Shown here one piece after another: positions 44,506-52,557 of a DNA stretch of 64,000 nt. Where the stretch lies: positions 1 to 64,000 of the forward strand of contig JACOEH010000004.1 in NCBI GenBank assembly GCA_024998685.1. The letters run 5' to 3'. The notes under the pieces are model-generated. The model was not told the origin of the DNA and searched no databases. It saw only the letters and a list, made by a program, of their open reading frames with translations. Origin of the DNA: Nitrospira sp. Lineage in GTDB: Bacteria > Nitrospirota > Nitrospiria > Nitrospirales > Nitrospiraceae. A program made the translations under genes and the position numbers. Position 1 is the first letter of the stretch; every line of letters starts with the position of its first letter.

Positions 44506-45951
44506 TCATCTCCTCACCTGTTGCTTGCCGAGATTCAAATATTCCTGACGGGCCTGCCGATGATCCACGACGGGTGTAGGGTAATCGACACCGATGTGAC
44601 AAGCATACCGGTCTTGTTCTTCCGGGGACATCAGATGCGGCTCATGAATCCTGTTAACAGGTACACTGGCAAGCTCGGGGACATAGAGACGGATGTAGGT
44701 TCCGTCCGGATCGAACTTCTTGCTCTGGAGAGCCGGATTGAAAATCCGATAACCCCGCATGGCATCAGTACCGGTGGAGGCACACCACTGCCAATTACCA
44801 TTGTTGGCGGCGACATCCGCATCGAGCAGTTGATGCATGAAATACCGCTCGCCGCTCTGCCAGTCGATCCGAAGATCCTTGATCAGAAATGAGGCCACGA
44901 CCATGCGGACACGGTTGTGCATCCATCCCGTTTGATTGAGTTGCCTCATCCCCGCGTCCACGATCGGATACCCGGTGTGCCCGCTGCACCAGGCTTGAAA
45001 GAAGCGATACCGTTCCGGCCCAGGTCGACGTGAACGAGGTATCGCTGCGTTTCGAAAAGGCCCCTCAGCGACCTGCGGAAAGGCCGTCAGGACTTGCTGA
45101 AAGAATTCGCGCCAGATCAGTTCATCGACCCAGGCCAGGACATCAACACGAGACCCCCGACCATTTTCGGCTAATGTGCGTAAGGCGGCATGGATTGCCA
45201 TGCGCGGCGACAGGGTTCCGAATCTGAAGTGTGGTGAGAGTCTTGAACTGCCGTCGCTTGCCGGAAGATTTCGTCCGTCGCTATATCGGTGTATGGGACC
45301 ATTGAGAAAACTCCGCAATCGTTTGAGAGCCTGATGTTCTCCCGGTTCTATCCATGGCGTCAACACGTCATAGCCCAAGTCATTTGCCGAAGGAAGTGTA
45401 GACATGCATTGCGATGAAAGCGGTCTCGTGGGTTTGATCGGCTTCGGAACTGGTAGCGCGACCGGCTTAACGGTCTGCCACTTGACCCACCAACGAGTGC
45501 GATAGGCACTATAGCGCTGCAACGGTTCTCCGGTGACGCCGCGCACCTCCTCCGCTTCGAATACCACGTGATCCTTAAAGGTTCGTGCGGACATACCCAT
45601 CCCAGCCATTTGCTGCTGAACTTGTCGATCGCGATGTTTCGCGCGCGGTTCATAGTCTCGATTCCAATAGATGAGGTCTGCCTTACAGTCGTGCGCTTCG
45701 CGAATCACTTCCTCTACCGGTTCTCCGCGTCGCCATTGAAGCAGAATTCCTATACCGGCTAACGATGATGCAAGGTGTTCTAAGGATCCGAGCATGAAAT
45801 TTACGCAGGCCGAGCCAAAAATGCCGGATCGCAGAAGCGGTTCATCGAACACGAATAATCCGACCACCTCGTCGCACTCTTCGACGGCTGCCGACAGCGC
45901 GGGATTGTCATGGACTCGAAGATCGCGCCGAAACCATACCAACCCTCGCAT
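44506..45951 (-). CDS. phr: Deoxyribodipyrimidine photolyase
   Basis: This 481-residue class I CPD photolyase repairs UV-induced pyrimidine dimers with FADH- and light. N-terminal Rossmann part: GLVWFRRDLRVHDNPALSAA, DLIYWNRDYEPRAKHRD. FAD-binding part: SRLSPHFRFGTLSPR, WREFFQQVLTAFPQ, TGYPIVDAGMRQLNQTGWMH, RMVVASFLIKDLRIDW and DADVAANNGNWQWCASTGTD. All key motifs are present. GGAGGAGGGA precedes the ATG, and the start overlaps the stop of a short upstream frame (TAATG), a sign of operon translation. CarH-like control is possible. Confidence 0.97.
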   Translation of the reverse strand: MRGLVWFRRDLRVHDNPALSAAVEECDEVVGLFVFDEPLLRSGIFGSACVNFMLGSLEHLASSLAGIGILLQWRRGEPVEEVIREAHDCKADLIYWNRDYEPRAKHRDRQVQQQMAGMGMSARTFKDHVVFEAEEVRGVTGEPLQRYSAYRTRWWVKWQTVKPVALPVPKPIKPTRPLSSQCMSTLPSANDLGYDVLTPWIEPGEHQALKRLRSFLNGPIHRYSDGRNLPASDGSSRLSPHFRFGTLSPRMAIHAALRTLAENGRGSRVDVLAWVDELIWREFFQQVLTAFPQVAEGPFRNAAIPRSRRPGPERYRFFQAWCSGHTGYPIVDAGMRQLNQTGWMHNRVRMVVASFLIKDLRIDWQSGERYFMHQLLDADVAANNGNWQWCASTGTDAMRGYRIFNPALQSKKFDPDGTYIRLYVPELASVPVNRIHEPHLMSPEEQDRYACHIGVDYPTPVVDHRQARQEYLNLGKQQVRR

Positions 45952-46142
45952 TATCGTCCCTCCTCCGAAGCAGGTCCGATGGAGAAATCTTGAAAGGCAG
46001 TCTCACTGAACATATGGCACCGCCACAGCAGATACCCAAGGAAGAAGATGGTTGCGAGCATGAAGCCGCTTCGGAAGTGATGAAAGCCGAAGGCTACTTG
46101 ATTCATGGCTTCGCCCACGAGTCCGAAGTCTCCATAAGCCAC
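45951..46142 (-). pseudogene. Remnant of a membrane protein
   Basis: The frame reads EAMNQVAFGFHHFRSGFMLA, then TIFFLGYLLWRC with one hydrophobic helix, and ends EEGR with TAA overlapping the photolyase ATG. Upstream the frame stops soon, and only a GTG could start it. It looks like the C-terminal end of a larger membrane protein whose front is missing, or a small protein of its own. Its end stays coupled to the photolyase gene. Confidence 0.4.
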
Positions 46143-46182
46143 AGCGGCTGTTTGCCGGTTCTGCCAAGCAGACGGTCACGCA

Positions 46183-46410
46183 CTATTTTTCGGGTCTTTC
46201 ATGAGATTCCGCCGCCTGTTTCAACTTGTCGCCTGAAACTCGTGTGATGGACAGTTCACGAAGGCCGTTTTCACTCTTGGCTCCAACTCTCACGGTGGTT
46301 TCCGCTTCACCTCGAATCATACCGGCCACTTGCTCATAACTCTTTCCCCTCACGGGTGTGCCATCAACACTCATGACCTCATCACCATGGCGAAGGCTCT
46401 CATGGGCTCA
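46183..46410 (-). pseudogene. PDZ-domain fragment
   Basis: In frame: LRHGDEVMSVDGTPVRGKSY then EQVAGMIRGEAETTVRV and REL.ITR. This is the second half of a PDZ domain of the S41-peptidase/PDZ type (LxxGDxIxxVDGxxV). The first half and any protease domain are absent, and the frame opens after a stop. It is a leftover between the epimerase and photolyase genes. Confidence 0.75.
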
Positions 46411-46419
46411 TAACCCGGC

Positions 46420-47358
46420 TCATGCTGCCTTTAATGCGTTTTCCGCACCGATCAGGATGGTTTGCAATGTGGGCGCGAGCTTTGAATATTGAAATGTATA
46501 TCCCTCCGCCATTGCTTTTGCGGGAATCACCCGCTGACCGGTTGTCATGATGGTCCCTAACTCACCAAGCAGAATGTCCAGTGCAATGCCTGGAACGGGA
46601 ACCCACGATGGCCGGTGAAGCACCCGCCCAAGCACTTCACAGAACGCGTTCATTGTCACAGGCTCTGGGGCCACGGAATTGAAGGGTCCTGAGACACCGT
46701 CGTTCACTAAAGCCCATTGAATGAGACCAATATGGTCACGGCGATGAATCCAGGAGACCCACTGAGTTCCCGGCATGATGGGACCACCTGCGAACAGCCT
46801 GAATGGCATTACCATTTTGGCCAATGCCCCACCGTCTGCCTCCAAAACCATGCCGGTTCTCGCGAGGACCACGCGAGTCCCAAACTCTGAGGCGCTCATC
46901 GCTTCCGACTCCCAGGCAAGACAGAGGTCGGCGAGAAACCCGGTGCCGCGAGCAGCGCCTTCATCCAATAGGCGATCATCGCTGGCACCGTAATAGCCGA
47001 TGCCGGAGGCATTCACTAGTACGCAACGTTTCGTGGCATGGCTGCGTAACGCTTCCACGACTGCTTTTGTCGAGCTGATACGACTGTCCCAAATGAGCCG
47101 TGTACGCGACTCAGTCCAACGTCCTTCAGCAATCGGTGCTCCAGCCAGATTGATTACGGCATCAGCAGCTTCAAATACCGCTGACCATGTGCCGGCTGCG
47201 CGAGGATTCCAGTTGATGCAGGTCACCGGCGACGGCAGTAGCGCTCTCGCGCCGCCGGCGTTCCTAGAAAGGACCGTCACGCTGTGCCCGTTTTCCAGCA
47301 GATCATTGACCAAGGGTCGTCCGATAAATCCTGTCCCACCGGTTACGATGATTCGCAT
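46420..47358 (-). CDS. TIGR01777-family NAD-dependent epimerase (YfcH-like)
   Basis: The 312-residue SDR-extended protein has MRIIVTGGTGFIGRPLVNDL (nucleotide loop), DAVINLAGAPIAEGRWTESR, VLVNASGIGYYGASDDRLLD with the YGxxG-type Ser/Tyr region, WESEAMSASEFGTRVVLART, and WVSWIHRRDHIGLIQWAL. Known as a putative sugar-nucleotide epimerase of uncertain substrate, commonly found beside photolyase. AATGGAGTAGG precedes the ATG. First intact gene of the photolyase run. Confidence 0.9.
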   Translation of the reverse strand: MRIIVTGGTGFIGRPLVNDLLENGHSVTVLSRNAGGARALLPSPVTCINWNPRAAGTWSAVFEAADAVINLAGAPIAEGRWTESRTRLIWDSRISSTKAVVEALRSHATKRCVLVNASGIGYYGASDDRLLDEGAARGTGFLADLCLAWESEAMSASEFGTRVVLARTGMVLEADGGALAKMVMPFRLFAGGPIMPGTQWVSWIHRRDHIGLIQWALVNDGVSGPFNSVAPEPVTMNAFCEVLGRVLHRPSWVPVPGIALDILLGELGTIMTTGQRVIPAKAMAEGYTFQYSKLAPTLQTILIGAENALKAA

Positions 47359-47422
47359 GGTCCTACTCCATTACATGTCATATTGTAAAAGGCCTCTATC
47401 CCGATCAGTCTTTTTCAGGGTC

Positions 47423-47569
47423 CTATTCATTTTCATCGCCAGACACATCGGATGTGTGCTCATGCGTCGAATGGATCGGCACGGCCCGTTGGCCGTACAG
47501 AAAGAGTCCTGCCGCTAAGGCATATGACAGTATTCCAGTCGCGATGAACAAGATAAAGCTCATATCCAT
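47423..47569 (-). CDS. 48-residue single-pass membrane protein
   Basis: The frame reads MDMSFILFIATGILSYALAA then GLFLYGQRAVPIHSTHEHTS and an acidic end (DVSGDENE) with a TAG. AAAGGAGAAACGAC precedes the ATG at a good distance. One membrane helix with a His-containing tail. It lies 64 bp before the epimerase start on the same strand, so it may be the first gene of that run. No family recognised. Confidence 0.55.
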   Translation of the reverse strand: MDMSFILFIATGILSYALAAGLFLYGQRAVPIHSTHEHTSDVSGDENE

Positions 47570-47787
47570 GTCGTTTCTCCTTTCAACGGTTAAGAAGGTA
47601 AAGCCATGCTGACGTTACATGTCACCAAGGAGACAGGCCTCTCGCCAATGCCCTGTGAGAGACCTGCCTGCCTCAGCGGGCGACGCCGTGCGGAGGGTCA
47701 GCGTCACCATGACAAAACGAAGAACCGGCCTTGAAAATTTGTGTGGTTTTGGCGCCAATCCATTGCGGCACCATTACGATCTCCTAA

Positions 47788-48630
47788 TCATTCGTGAGGC
47801 ACGTTTTCGAGACTGCGGGCACAACGAAATCCCGTGCCATGGGTCTGTAGGGCGAATCCACCACGGCCACGCGCCGATGTTGTGATATCGGATGCCGGAC
47901 TATGCCAGGACCCTCCACGAATGGAACGAACTACTCCCTTCGTGTCGGGACCGTGAGGATTTCGCTTAGGCGCGTCCTTGTAATACGCCGGGTCGTACCA
48001 GTCAGATACCCACTCTCTGACATTGCCAGCCATATCTTTGACTCCGTAAGGGGAATCACCGTCCGGAAGCGAACCGACCGCGTGCAATGTGTGCTCATCC
48101 TCCCATTCGCGATCAAAGTTCGAACGTTTCGCAGTCGGCTGCTCATTGCCCCAAGGATAGATGCGGCCGTCTGTTCCACGAGCGGCCTTCTCCCACTCCG
48201 CTTCCGTCGGGAGTCGCTTTTTAGCCCAAGCGCAATAGGCCTTGGCGTCGTACCAGGTTGTTTGTACGACAGGAAGTTGTTCGAGCCCCTTGACGGATAG
48301 AAGCGGACCCGTGCCATAGGGATTGGGTGGGTTTTGATGGCCGGTGGATTTCACAAAGGCCATATACCGTTCATTCGTCACTTCGACTTGATCGATCGCA
48401 AACTCCTCGAGGTATACAGATTGCTGCGGCCACTCGTCCGCCCGGCCTTTTCCCTCCGGAGAGCCCATCAAAAATTCACCGGCTGGGATCGTAATCATCG
48501 GAACGAGGTCTGTCTCCTTCGATGCGGGCAGCGCCTCCACGGCTAACCATTGTGTGAAGGCCAAGATCAAGACCACTGCCACGGTCGTTCGGGGCATTCG
48601 AATTGTATTGCGCCACAAAGCGGTCGTCAT
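47788..48630 (-). CDS. Exported SUMF1-fold protein 1
   Basis: The 280-residue protein has a signal-anchor region (VVLILAFTQWLAVEALPASK). The SUMF1 (formylglycine-generating-type) fold begins at MITIPAGEFLMGSPEGKGRA, with FAIDQVEVTNERYMAFVKST, WYDAKAYCAWAKKRLPTEAE and WGNEQPTAKRSNF. The end shows SIRGGSWHSPASDITTSARG then GFRCARS. In true FGE the stretch after RGGS carries two catalytic Cys; here there are none, so sulfatase activation is unlikely. The ATG overlaps the stop of the SmbP-like gene. Probably a periplasmic C-type-lectin-like binding or chaperone role, as in NirV, but unknown. Confidence 0.88.
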   Translation of the reverse strand: MTTALWRNTIRMPRTTVAVVLILAFTQWLAVEALPASKETDLVPMITIPAGEFLMGSPEGKGRADEWPQQSVYLEEFAIDQVEVTNERYMAFVKSTGHQNPPNPYGTGPLLSVKGLEQLPVVQTTWYDAKAYCAWAKKRLPTEAEWEKAARGTDGRIYPWGNEQPTAKRSNFDREWEDEHTLHAVGSLPDGDSPYGVKDMAGNVREWVSDWYDPAYYKDAPKRNPHGPDTKGVVRSIRGGSWHSPASDITTSARGRGGFALQTHGTGFRCARSLENVPHE

Positions 48631-48995
48631 TTCTTCGGTTCCTTGCTGCTTTCAATCGCTTGGGTCGTATGCAATCTGACTTGTTCGATCATCTGCTCGA
48701 CCTGGCGCTCGTCGCCATGCGCGGCAGCCTCCTGAGCCTGAGTAATCAGAGTTCGCGCCTCGTGCAAATGTTCCTCGATCTCCACCTGCACTCTCGGCGA
48801 GGCCACGGTGCCTCCAAGTGCCGCCCGGTGATAAACTTCCCAGGCGTGATCCACTTCGTGTTCGACTTCGTGCACGGCCCTCACGCTTTCCCGGTATGGG
48901 TGGTCGGAAGGTTCAAGAGGACCCGCTTGGAGGTCTGGCGCCATGAGGAGCATGCAGAAAGTAATTTCAAGCGATAAAACAGAACTGGTTGTCAT
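48627..48995 (-). CDS. SmbP-like exported small protein
   Basis: The product has 122 residues with a signal peptide (LSLEITFCMLLMAPDLQAGP). The mature part is helical and His/Glu-rich: VRAVHEVEHEVDHAWEVYHR, then EIEEHLHEARTLITQAQEAA and QVRLHTTQAIESSKEPKK. Regular His spacing on amphipathic helices matches the small metal-binding protein SmbP described in Nitrosomonas. Copper or other metal binding is inferred from that match. The gene sits between two SUMF1-fold genes, joined to the next by an ATGA overlap. Confidence 0.7.
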   Translation of the reverse strand: MTTSSVLSLEITFCMLLMAPDLQAGPLEPSDHPYRESVRAVHEVEHEVDHAWEVYHRAALGGTVASPRVQVEIEEHLHEARTLITQAQEAAAHGDERQVEQMIEQVRLHTTQAIESSKEPKK

Positions 48996-49013
48996 GTGCG
49001 ACTCCGTTACGAG

Positions 49014-50195
49014 TTATGGATATGACCCGTTCAAGGCTTTCTTCGCTTGTTCAATCAGCGATTGAAGCTCAAGGAAGTCGGCATTCTTCGGGGCAATGGC
49101 TAAGCCTCGGGCTACCGCCTCTTGAGCTTCGGCAAAATGTTCTCGTCCCATTTCTACCAGGGCGATGGTATACGCCTCTCTGATCTGCAGTTCGATCTCA
49201 GGTGGTGCAGTCCGGGCACAGCGAAATCCCAGACCGACGCCATAGCTGTTGTTGAGGGGACTGTTCCAGAACCGATGGGTCGTCCTTAATGTGGCTTCAG
49301 GGGCGATCCAAGAGCCGCCACGGATCACTCGCTTTTCTCCGACGGTCAGGCGATCCACATATGTACCGGTTCCTCCAAGCCAGACGGGATTCTCAGGGCC
49401 GGTAGGGTTTGCCGTCGCCTGCGACCGACGGTAGTAACGGGGGTCATACCAATCCGCGACCCATTCGAATACATTGCCGGCCATGTTATAGACGCCGTAG
49501 TGACTGACCCCCTCAGCATACGCATCGATCGGGGCTGTGGATTCACGTCGCTTGCCGAAATTCGCCTTTTGAGGGTCGAACTCATTTCCCCAGGGATACA
49601 GATTCGCATGCGGGCCCCGAGAGGCCTTCTCCCACTCGGCCTCCGTCGGTAATCGCTTTTCATGGAACTCGCAAAACGCCTTGGCGTCATACCAGTTGAC
49701 TCCTACCACCGGCTGCTCAGGTCTGTTCAGACGAGCATCATCCCAATAGGCCGGAGCCGCGTGGCCGGTCGCTCTCATGAATGCTCCGTAGAAATGATTC
49801 GATACCTCGTACTTATCGATCAGGTATGCATCGAGAAGCACGGTATGGGCGGGGCCTTCGTCGTGAAAAGCTTCGGCCGACCAGGGAGCGGCCATTCGCT
49901 TATCGTAAGCACTCAGTTCTCGCATTGGTCTGGGTGATTCGATCTTCTCGATTCCCATTGTGAAGGACCCATGAGAGATATACACCATATCCTTGGGAAT
50001 GCCCGTCTCAGCCCATGTTTGTCCTACGCTTGTCAGGATCACGCAGAGAGATAGGAACCTTCCAACCCATATCTTCGGCACTCCGTGTTGCAGACTCCTT
50101 TGAAGTAGGGAAGTACTCCGTGAGGATGTCTCTTTATTTGAGGTTGTACTGAACAAGGCCTTGAAGATCGTTGCCTTTACGAATCGACTCCGCAT
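49014..50195 (-). CDS. Exported SUMF1-fold protein 2 with TPR-like tail
   Basis: The product has 393 residues. A long N-terminal segment of about 45 residues precedes a hydrophobic helix (FLSLCVILTSVGQTWAETGI). The SUMF1 core has DMVYISHGSFTMGIEKIESP, LDAYLIDKYEVSNHFYGAFM, WYDAKAFCEFHEKRLPTEAE and NMAGNVFEWVADWYDPRYYR. The end of the fold reads RVIRGGSWIAPEATLRTTHR, then GLGFRCA. The FGE catalytic Cys positions are Ile/Ala/Pro here. The last 50 residues (ALVEMGREHFAEAQEAVARG) look like one TPR hairpin. GGGAGG precedes the ATG, and the next gene lies 18 bp on. Confidence 0.9.
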   Translation of the reverse strand: MRSRFVKATIFKALFSTTSNKETSSRSTSLLQRSLQHGVPKIWVGRFLSLCVILTSVGQTWAETGIPKDMVYISHGSFTMGIEKIESPRPMRELSAYDKRMAAPWSAEAFHDEGPAHTVLLDAYLIDKYEVSNHFYGAFMRATGHAAPAYWDDARLNRPEQPVVGVNWYDAKAFCEFHEKRLPTEAEWEKASRGPHANLYPWGNEFDPQKANFGKRRESTAPIDAYAEGVSHYGVYNMAGNVFEWVADWYDPRYYRRSQATANPTGPENPVWLGGTGTYVDRLTVGEKRVIRGGSWIAPEATLRTTHRFWNSPLNNSYGVGLGFRCARTAPPEIELQIREAYTIALVEMGREHFAEAQEAVARGLAIAPKNADFLELQSLIEQAKKALNGSYP

Positions 50196-50206
50196 GGACG
50201 GCCTCC

Positions 50207-51163
50207 CTATTTTTTCTTCATGTTTTTCCTGATCAGTTCACGCATAGCTAGATACTCCTGGTTGCTCGGGTCAGCCGTTAAAGCTTTTTCGATCGAGACC
50301 ATTGCGTCCCTATGTTTCTCCGCCCCCATCGCGACTAACGCATGAATAAAGGCATCACGGCTCTCTTGCATGGCTTCGTCAGTTATGGTCTGTGCTGATT
50401 TGGCGCAGCGAAATCCTAAGCCGACTCCATACGAGTTATTGTCGGGTTGATTCCAGAATCGATGGCTCGTGTGGAGAGAGGTTTCCGGAGCCAGCCAGGA
50501 GCCTCCCCGCAACACTTTTACCGGTCCTTGCTTGGCAAAGTTATAGCCTTGCTCGGCTCCCTTGGGATTCAGCGCGACGCTCTGTTTGTAGTACGAGGGC
50601 TCGTACCAATCCGCCACCCACTCAAACACGTTGCCGGCCATGTTATAGATGCCGAAGCCGTTCACGCCCTCGGGATAAGAATCGACTGGTGTCGTGCGAC
50701 CGACATTCTGTCCATAATTCGCCTTTTGGGGATCAACTGTGTGGCCCCAAGGGAAGTGGTTATCCCCCGCGGGACCTTTAGCAGCTCGCTCCCATTCAGC
50801 TTCAGTGGGGAGCCTCTTGCTTTCCCATGTACAGAACGCGTCCGCGTCGGTCCAGCTGACTCCGACGACCGGCTGATTTGGCTTACTGAGACGCGGGTCA
50901 TCCCAATAGGCAGGAGCCGGATGCTGTGTCGCCTTCATAAACGTCTTGTAACGCTCATTCGACACTTCATATTTATCGATAAAATATTGATCGAGAACGA
51001 CCCGGTGCTGGGGCTCATCGGCATGCTCGCTGCTGCCCATCATGAATTCCCCGCGAGGAATAGACACCATATCCTTGACGGCATCCGCTGACGCCGCATA
51101 GACCGAGACTCCAGTCATCAATAAGACCAACATGCTTGCAGCGATAAATATTTTCGTCACCAT
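50207..51163 (-). CDS. Exported SUMF1-fold protein 3 with TPR-like tail
   Basis: The product has 318 residues. It starts at ATG 51163 after GGAGGACAATGCG. The signal peptide MVTKIFIAASMLVLLMTGVS is followed by the SUMF1 core: DMVSIPRGEFMMGSSEHADE, LDQYFIDKYEVSNERYKTFM, WTDADAFCTWESKRLPTEAE, NMAGNVFEWVADWYEPSYYK, and RGGSWLAPETSLHTSHRFWN with no catalytic Cys. The last 45 residues (HALVAMGAEKHRDAMVSIEK) form a TPR-like end similar to protein 2. First gene of the SUMF1-SmbP run. In other ammonia or nitrite oxidisers such proteins are near copper or haem enzymes; here the partner is unknown. Confidence 0.9.
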   Translation of the reverse strand: MVTKIFIAASMLVLLMTGVSVYAASADAVKDMVSIPRGEFMMGSSEHADEPQHRVVLDQYFIDKYEVSNERYKTFMKATQHPAPAYWDDPRLSKPNQPVVGVSWTDADAFCTWESKRLPTEAEWERAAKGPAGDNHFPWGHTVDPQKANYGQNVGRTTPVDSYPEGVNGFGIYNMAGNVFEWVADWYEPSYYKQSVALNPKGAEQGYNFAKQGPVKVLRGGSWLAPETSLHTSHRFWNQPDNNSYGVGLGFRCAKSAQTITDEAMQESRDAFIHALVAMGAEKHRDAMVSIEKALTADPSNQEYLAMRELIRKNMKKK

Positions 51164-51218
51164 CGCATTGTCCTCCCTCATTACATGACATGCCCGCTAA
51201 AGAATGCGGGGAGTCAGT

Positions 51219-51479
51219 CTACAAGTGCCATGGTTGGACGCCCCGCTCGGTCTCCACGTTGCTTGGGCAGCGCAACCGATTCTTCAAGATCACGGAATCA
51301 ATGATTTCTCCACATTGAACACACCGTTCCGCTGCCACTTCAGACCAATGGAAACCCAGTTCTGGAAAGACTTCCGGCACCATCAGCCCGCCGCACCGTC
51401 GGCAATAGTCCAGGTGTAATGGAGCGGCTAGTGAGGTTGGGTTGACATGATCTACTGTTGCCATGGTGCCTGTTGCCAT
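51219..51479 (-). CDS. Small zinc-ribbon protein divergent from the CarH-like gene
   Basis: The product has 86 residues. It starts at ATG 51479 after GGAGAGGAGG. Two CxxC pairs: LDYCRRCGGLMVPEVFPELG and ERCVQCGEIIDSVILKNR, a zinc-ribbon layout. It is similar to the 2998-3210 protein. It shares a compact promoter region with the CarH-like gene, and three TTGGACA half-sites overlap its promoter, so it is a likely direct target of that regulator. Its role is unknown. Confidence 0.7.
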   Translation of the reverse strand: MATGTMATVDHVNPTSLAAPLHLDYCRRCGGLMVPEVFPELGFHWSEVAAERCVQCGEIIDSVILKNRLRCPSNVETERGVQPWHL

Positions 51480-51498
51480 GGTGCGCCTCCTCTCCGTA

Positions 51499-51594
51499 TG
51501 TCCAATGTTGTGTCCAATGTAACTCCTATATGTCCAACGTGTCAAGCATATATACCGCAAGTAATTTGACAAACAATGGACATGCATATATGCT
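51499..51594. promoter_or_regulatory. Divergent promoters with a putative CarH operator
   Basis: Minus promoter: TTGACA (51540-51545), 17-bp spacer, TTACAT (51517-51522). Plus promoter: TTGACA (51566-51571), 17-bp spacer, TATGCT (51589-51594). TGTCCAA half-sites occur at 51499-51505, 51511-51517 and 51531-51537, and an inverted TGGACA at 51577-51582. The half-sites overlap or abut both promoters, as expected for autorepression. Direct repeats one helical turn apart (12 bp for the first two) recall the known CarH operator build; sequence details differ. Confidence 0.7.
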
Positions 51595-51606
51595 GATCCT
51601 TACCCT

Positions 51607-52527
51607 ATGAACACGCATAGAATACATAGAGTTGCAAAGCTGACTGGTCTCTCTAAAGACGTAATCAGGGTCTGGGAGCGCCGATATGGACTTGTCAAAC
51701 CTTCGCGAAGTGCAAATCGCTACCGCATCTATACCGACGATGAGGTGGCGCTGCTGCGGTATGTGAAAGCACAGATGGATCAAGGGCAGACAATCGGGGA
51801 TCTCGTTGCGATCGGTCGCGAACAACTCGTAGCGGAGGCGACTCGGACCGCTCGGACGGAGGCATCCGAAACGCAACCGTACGAGCGGCTCCTACACGAA
51901 CTTATTGGATTACTCAATCCACTGAGACGCGAATCGTTTGAACGTCGCCTCAATGGAGCAGTTGCGGTGATTCCTTTTGAAGAAGCTATCTTTGGCATCC
52001 TGTTGCCTCTCCAAACTCGGGTGGGGCAGTTATGGCATGACGGGCATCTCAACGTGGCGGTCGAACATTACGTGACCAATCAGGTTCGCCAAAAGCTATT
52101 CGCAGCTATGAGCCATCTGCCGGTGCATGAAAAAGGACTCAGCGTAGTGGTGGCCTGTCCCGTAGGAGAATTTCATGAGGTAGGAGCTCAAGCGGCTGCT
52201 TATCTATGCGCCTCACGCGGCTGTCAGACCTATTATCTCGGAGCCAACATGCCTCTGGACCAGTTGGCAATATTCTGCAGGCAGATCGACCCGGATGTCC
52301 TGTTACTGTCCGTGACTGTGCCACCCCCGGCTCATGACTGGTCTTCCTGGATTGCGACGCTCCGAGATCTCACGGCTCCTCATCGAACTATACTGATTGG
52401 AGGCGCCGCTGCGCACTCCCTTGTCCTTCCTGTCGGGGCACGGCGCATCGAGATCCTGAATGAGCTTCCGACCCTTGAGCAGCGGCTGACTGTGCTTATG
52501 GCGAAACAAGCCGTGCGCGTGCGGTGA
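51607..52527 (+). CDS. carH: CarH/LitR-type B12-dependent photoreceptor repressor
   Basis: The product has 306 residues. The N-terminal MerR-type HTH reads HRVAKLTGLSKDVIRVWERR. A four-helix bundle and Rossmann B12-binding domain follow. The light-sensing signature W-x9-EH is present: Trp143 in QLWHDGHLNVAVEHYV, with Glu153 and His154. The lower-ligand His190 lies in GEFHEVGAQ (ExHxxG). In family members, AdoCbl drives tetramer formation and DNA binding, and light breaks the Co-C bond and releases DNA. Very short leader: the -10 ends 12 bp before the ATG. Nearby photolyase, DUF523 and an FAD oxidoreductase are typical light-induced targets. The LitR name is equally used. Confidence 0.92.
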   Translation: MNTHRIHRVAKLTGLSKDVIRVWERRYGLVKPSRSANRYRIYTDDEVALLRYVKAQMDQGQTIGDLVAIGREQLVAEATRTARTEASETQPYERLLHELIGLLNPLRRESFERRLNGAVAVIPFEEAIFGILLPLQTRVGQLWHDGHLNVAVEHYVTNQVRQKLFAAMSHLPVHEKGLSVVVACPVGEFHEVGAQAAAYLCASRGCQTYYLGANMPLDQLAIFCRQIDPDVLLLSVTVPPPAHDWSSWIATLRDLTAPHRTILIGGAAAHSLVLPVGARRIEILNELPTLEQRLTVLMAKQAVRVR

Positions 52528-52557
52528 CACGTACGGAGAGACGTGGACAGGATATCA

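Noticed and set aside
47619-47885. Plus-strand frame opposite the 3' end of the first SUMF1 gene
   Set aside because: It overlaps a well supported gene on the other strand and lacks a ribosome site.
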